Shown here one piece after another: positions 31,694 to 33,215 of a stretch of 33,215 nucleotides of DNA. Source of the stretch: Armatimonadota bacterium (GTDB taxonomy: Bacteria; Armatimonadota; Hebobacteria; GCA-020354555; CP070648). The position numbers and the translations under genes were made by a program. The notes under the pieces were generated by a model. That model saw only the letters and a program-made list of their open reading frames with translations. It was not told the origin of the DNA and did no database searches. The stretch lies in assembly GCA_035527535.1 (NCBI GenBank), contig DATLAK010000168.1, positions 1 to 33,215 on the forward strand, written 5' to 3'. Numbering within the stretch: position 1 is the stretch's first letter; each line of letters opens with the position of its first letter.

Positions 31694-32705
31694 ACAGCTT
31701 CACGACCACTGGGAGCAGATGGCCCACACCATCCCAGGCAGTCCCACCCCTCGCCTCAGGTACGTCTACAACACCCAGCCCTCAGACGGGATCGCACTCA
31801 AGGCTACCTACCTGCCCCAGGACTATCACGGCCAGGGCATGCTGCTGATAGAGCTGTCGCTGCCCAAGGCACTGTTCGGCGTCAACTGGCGCATGATCCC
31901 CGATATCCCATCCGCCATCAGCGCCTCAGACAGCGCCATCCGCCTTCTTCCCGGCCTCCCCGACCTCGGCAGCATCGGTCATGGCGAGATCGTACGGCTC
32001 GACGCCTGCTACAACTACCAGGTGGGTGACGACATGCAGCCCTACCTACAAGCCTTGTCCCGCCTGGAGTATCCGCGACGACAGACGGTTCCATTCCTGG
32101 GCACCGGCGTCGAATACCGTTCCCGCCGCTGCAAGACCAAGTTCTACGACAAGTACGCCGAGACAGACAAACGCCGCCTTCCACCAGAACTCTGGCCCCC
32201 CATTGGCACTCTCCGCCACGAGACCACTTATCGCCGCAGCCGGGAAGTCAAATCAGCTTGCCGCGTCGAACGCGAGGAGACGCTCACCCTTGCCGACCTC
32301 GACCCCGACGCCGTGCTTGAGATCCTGCGCCGCGACCTGGCCTTCCTCGGCATCTACGGCTGCTCCTTCGCCACCCGCGAACTCGCCCTGGAGCGCCTGT
32401 GCCACCGCTACGGCGAAAACCGCGGCCTGCGTCTCTTCGGGGCGCTGCACGCGCAGCAGGAAAACCATCGAAAGACCTTCGCCAACAAGGTTCGCATCGA
32501 GCGCCACAGCGTCTCCAGACTCCTGCGCGACCTCCACGCCTCGGGCATCGCTCCCGCCATCGTTGAAGGCAAACCTCTCCCTCCTCTCGAAATCACGTGG
32601 CCGCCCGAGAACAACCCTCTCCCTGCTCCTCGCAGGAGTCCACTCGCCTCCGAAGAATCCTCTCCTTCATCCGAAGAAGTTTCCAATGAAATCACCTCCA
32701 AATAG
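31647..32705 (+). CDS. Phage/plasmid replication protein (filamentous-phage gpII/CRI-like)
   Basis: A 352-residue protein resembling the replication initiators of filamentous-phage-like elements. It has an N-terminal MIDTVQLKF, LKATYLPQDYHGQGMLLIELSLPKALFGVNW, the core IVRLDACYNYQVGDD, TGVEYRSRRCKTKFYDKYAE and LRHETTYR. Such proteins nick a double-strand origin to begin rolling-circle replication, and tyrosines in the core are the likely nucleophiles. TTG 31647 is selected because GGGGGAG lies about five bases upstream and the family starts with MIDT-like sequence. The C-terminus is Ser/Glu/Pro-rich. Inverted repeats immediately downstream may be its origin. Confidence 0.75.
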   Translation: MIDTVQLKFRRIPTTEQLHDHWEQMAHTIPGSPTPRLRYVYNTQPSDGIALKATYLPQDYHGQGMLLIELSLPKALFGVNWRMIPDIPSAISASDSAIRLLPGLPDLGSIGHGEIVRLDACYNYQVGDDMQPYLQALSRLEYPRRQTVPFLGTGVEYRSRRCKTKFYDKYAETDKRRLPPELWPPIGTLRHETTYRRSREVKSACRVEREETLTLADLDPDAVLEILRRDLAFLGIYGCSFATRELALERLCHRYGENRGLRLFGALHAQQENHRKTFANKVRIERHSVSRLLRDLHASGIAPAIVEGKPLPPLEITWPPENNPLPAPRRSPLASEESSPSSEEVSNEITSK

Positions 32706-32728
32706 CCCCCTACCCCTCAAAACCTGTC

Positions 32729-32760
32729 CCCAAGTCCTAGTGATACTCTCTGGACTTGGG
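32729..32760. repeat. 9-bp inverted repeat with 14-base loop, candidate origin or terminator
   Basis: CCCAAGTCC and GGACTTGGG enclose TAGTGATACTCTCT, starting 24 bases after the stop of the replication gene. There is no U-tract on either strand, so a simple terminator is less likely. Rolling-circle initiators commonly act on a hairpin close to their own gene, so a double-strand origin is plausible. Confidence 0.5.
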
Positions 32761-32872
32761 CGGCGCGCGCCTGCCGGGGCCGGGGCGCGCCTTGCCGCCG
32801 TAGCCCTCTCCCCCTCGCTTTCCCGCCCGCCTGAACAGCCTGCGTCGAACTCGCCTCAGCCGGGTCAAGCCG

Positions 32873-32922
32873 CCGCGCAAAGAGTGCCCCTGCACTGCGT
32901 CCGGGTTCCCCACTTTGCGCGG
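32873..32922. repeat. 10-bp perfect inverted repeat between replication and recombinase genes
   Basis: CCGCGCAAAG (32873-32882) and CTTTGCGCGG (32913-32922) are separated by 30 bases that contain a further GC-rich segment. It lies in the otherwise gene-free 32706-33026. It could be a single-strand origin, a recombinase site or a regulatory hairpin. Confidence 0.45.
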
Positions 32923-33026
32923 CCCTGCGGCTGCGGGCTTGACCTGCGCCGAGTTCTCCTCTTCCCGGAACCGGCGGGCGGGAAAGGCTGCTCCCCCTCT
33001 CCCACGATACCGCCAGGAGACATGCC

Positions 33027-33215
33027 ATGAGCGCTTACATCTACGCCCGAGTGTCCTCCGAGACCCAGGAGAAGCACCAGACCATCGAGAGCCAGCTAGC
33101 CGAGCTTCGGCGATACGCCCAGGCCCACGACCTTGCCATCGCCGGAGAATTCGTTGACGACGGCTACAGCGGCACCCTGCTGGCGCGGCCCGGTCTCGAC
33201 GCGCTGCGCGACAAA
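33027..33215 (+). CDS. Serine recombinase (resolvase/invertase), 5' part
   Basis: The first 63 codons of a serine site-specific recombinase that runs off the window. It starts SAYIYARVSSETQEKHQ: Arg8 and the catalytic Ser10 are in place, followed by IESQLAELRRYAQ and the FVDDGYSG motif typical of the catalytic domain. ATG 33027 has AGGAGA six bases upstream. It may be a large serine integrase or a small resolvase; the missing C-terminus decides. It implies that the adjoining genes, possibly including the CBASS-like operon, belong to an integrative element. Confidence 0.9.
   Translation, partial: MSAYIYARVSSETQEKHQTIESQLAELRRYAQAHDLAIAGEFVDDGYSGTLLARPGLDALRDK

Noticed and set aside
1-33215. 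CRISPR array, tRNA or rRNA genes
   Set aside because: No regularly spaced repeats, tRNA-like cloverleaf segments or rRNA conserved stretches were seen by eye in the intergenic regions.

Overview
The window is about 33 kb of GC-rich bacterial chromosome with a lower-GC, mobile-looking block at its right end. The gene families suggest an uncultured Armatimonadota-like (or similar deep-branching) bacterium. These include Nif3 next to a C4 zinc-ribbon protein, two UroD/MtaA-like proteins, sialidase-fold proteins, a TgpA-like transglutaminase with a DUF58 partner, and an uncharacterised radical SAM protein. The phylum assignment is an impression from family content, since no rRNA is present.

Left part (1-12.3 kb, mostly minus strand). 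It opens with an ileS gene cut off in mid-protein. Upstream of it lie a promoter, a 29-codon leader ORF with five consecutive Ile codons, and a terminator with a competing antiterminator pairing, which together look like an Ile-specific attenuator. Next come a plus-strand GNAT acetyltransferase, a decayed copy of a transglutaminase C-terminus, and an ECF sigma factor fused to a sialidase-like propeller. An operon follows that runs CCA-adding-enzyme family protein, DUF58, transmembrane transglutaminase. A radical SAM protein and lysA complete this part.

Middle (12.6-24.8 kb). A large uncharacterised protein is on the minus strand. On the plus strand are Nif3-like, C4 zinc-ribbon and UroD-like genes. 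A short minus-strand gene may encode an Hfq/Sm-like protein. A second UroD-like protein and a BNR sialidase follow. The last group is a sulfate-activation cluster: sat, an alkaline-phosphatase-superfamily hydrolase, and cysC. Intergenic regions hold several families of short palindromic repeats.

Right part (25.0-33.2 kb). A tightly coupled seven-gene minus-strand operon starts at a strong sigma70-type promoter. Its order is CD-NTase, 58-aa acidic protein, E2-like protein, E1/ThiF-like protein, JAMM/JAB peptidase, 117-aa protein, nuclease-SAVED effector. It reads as a type II-like CBASS anti-phage system in which E1 and E2 are separate proteins. Unusually, its two small proteins share a C-terminal tail (ILRD-x-K/R-GEY). 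I infer that they may be ubiquitin-like or Pup-like modifiers, or dedicated substrates, of the E1/E2/JAMM machinery. Beside it are an unknown protein, a small ORF, a filamentous-phage-type replication protein, inverted repeats that could be an origin, and the start of a serine recombinase. Together these suggest an integrative element or defence island.
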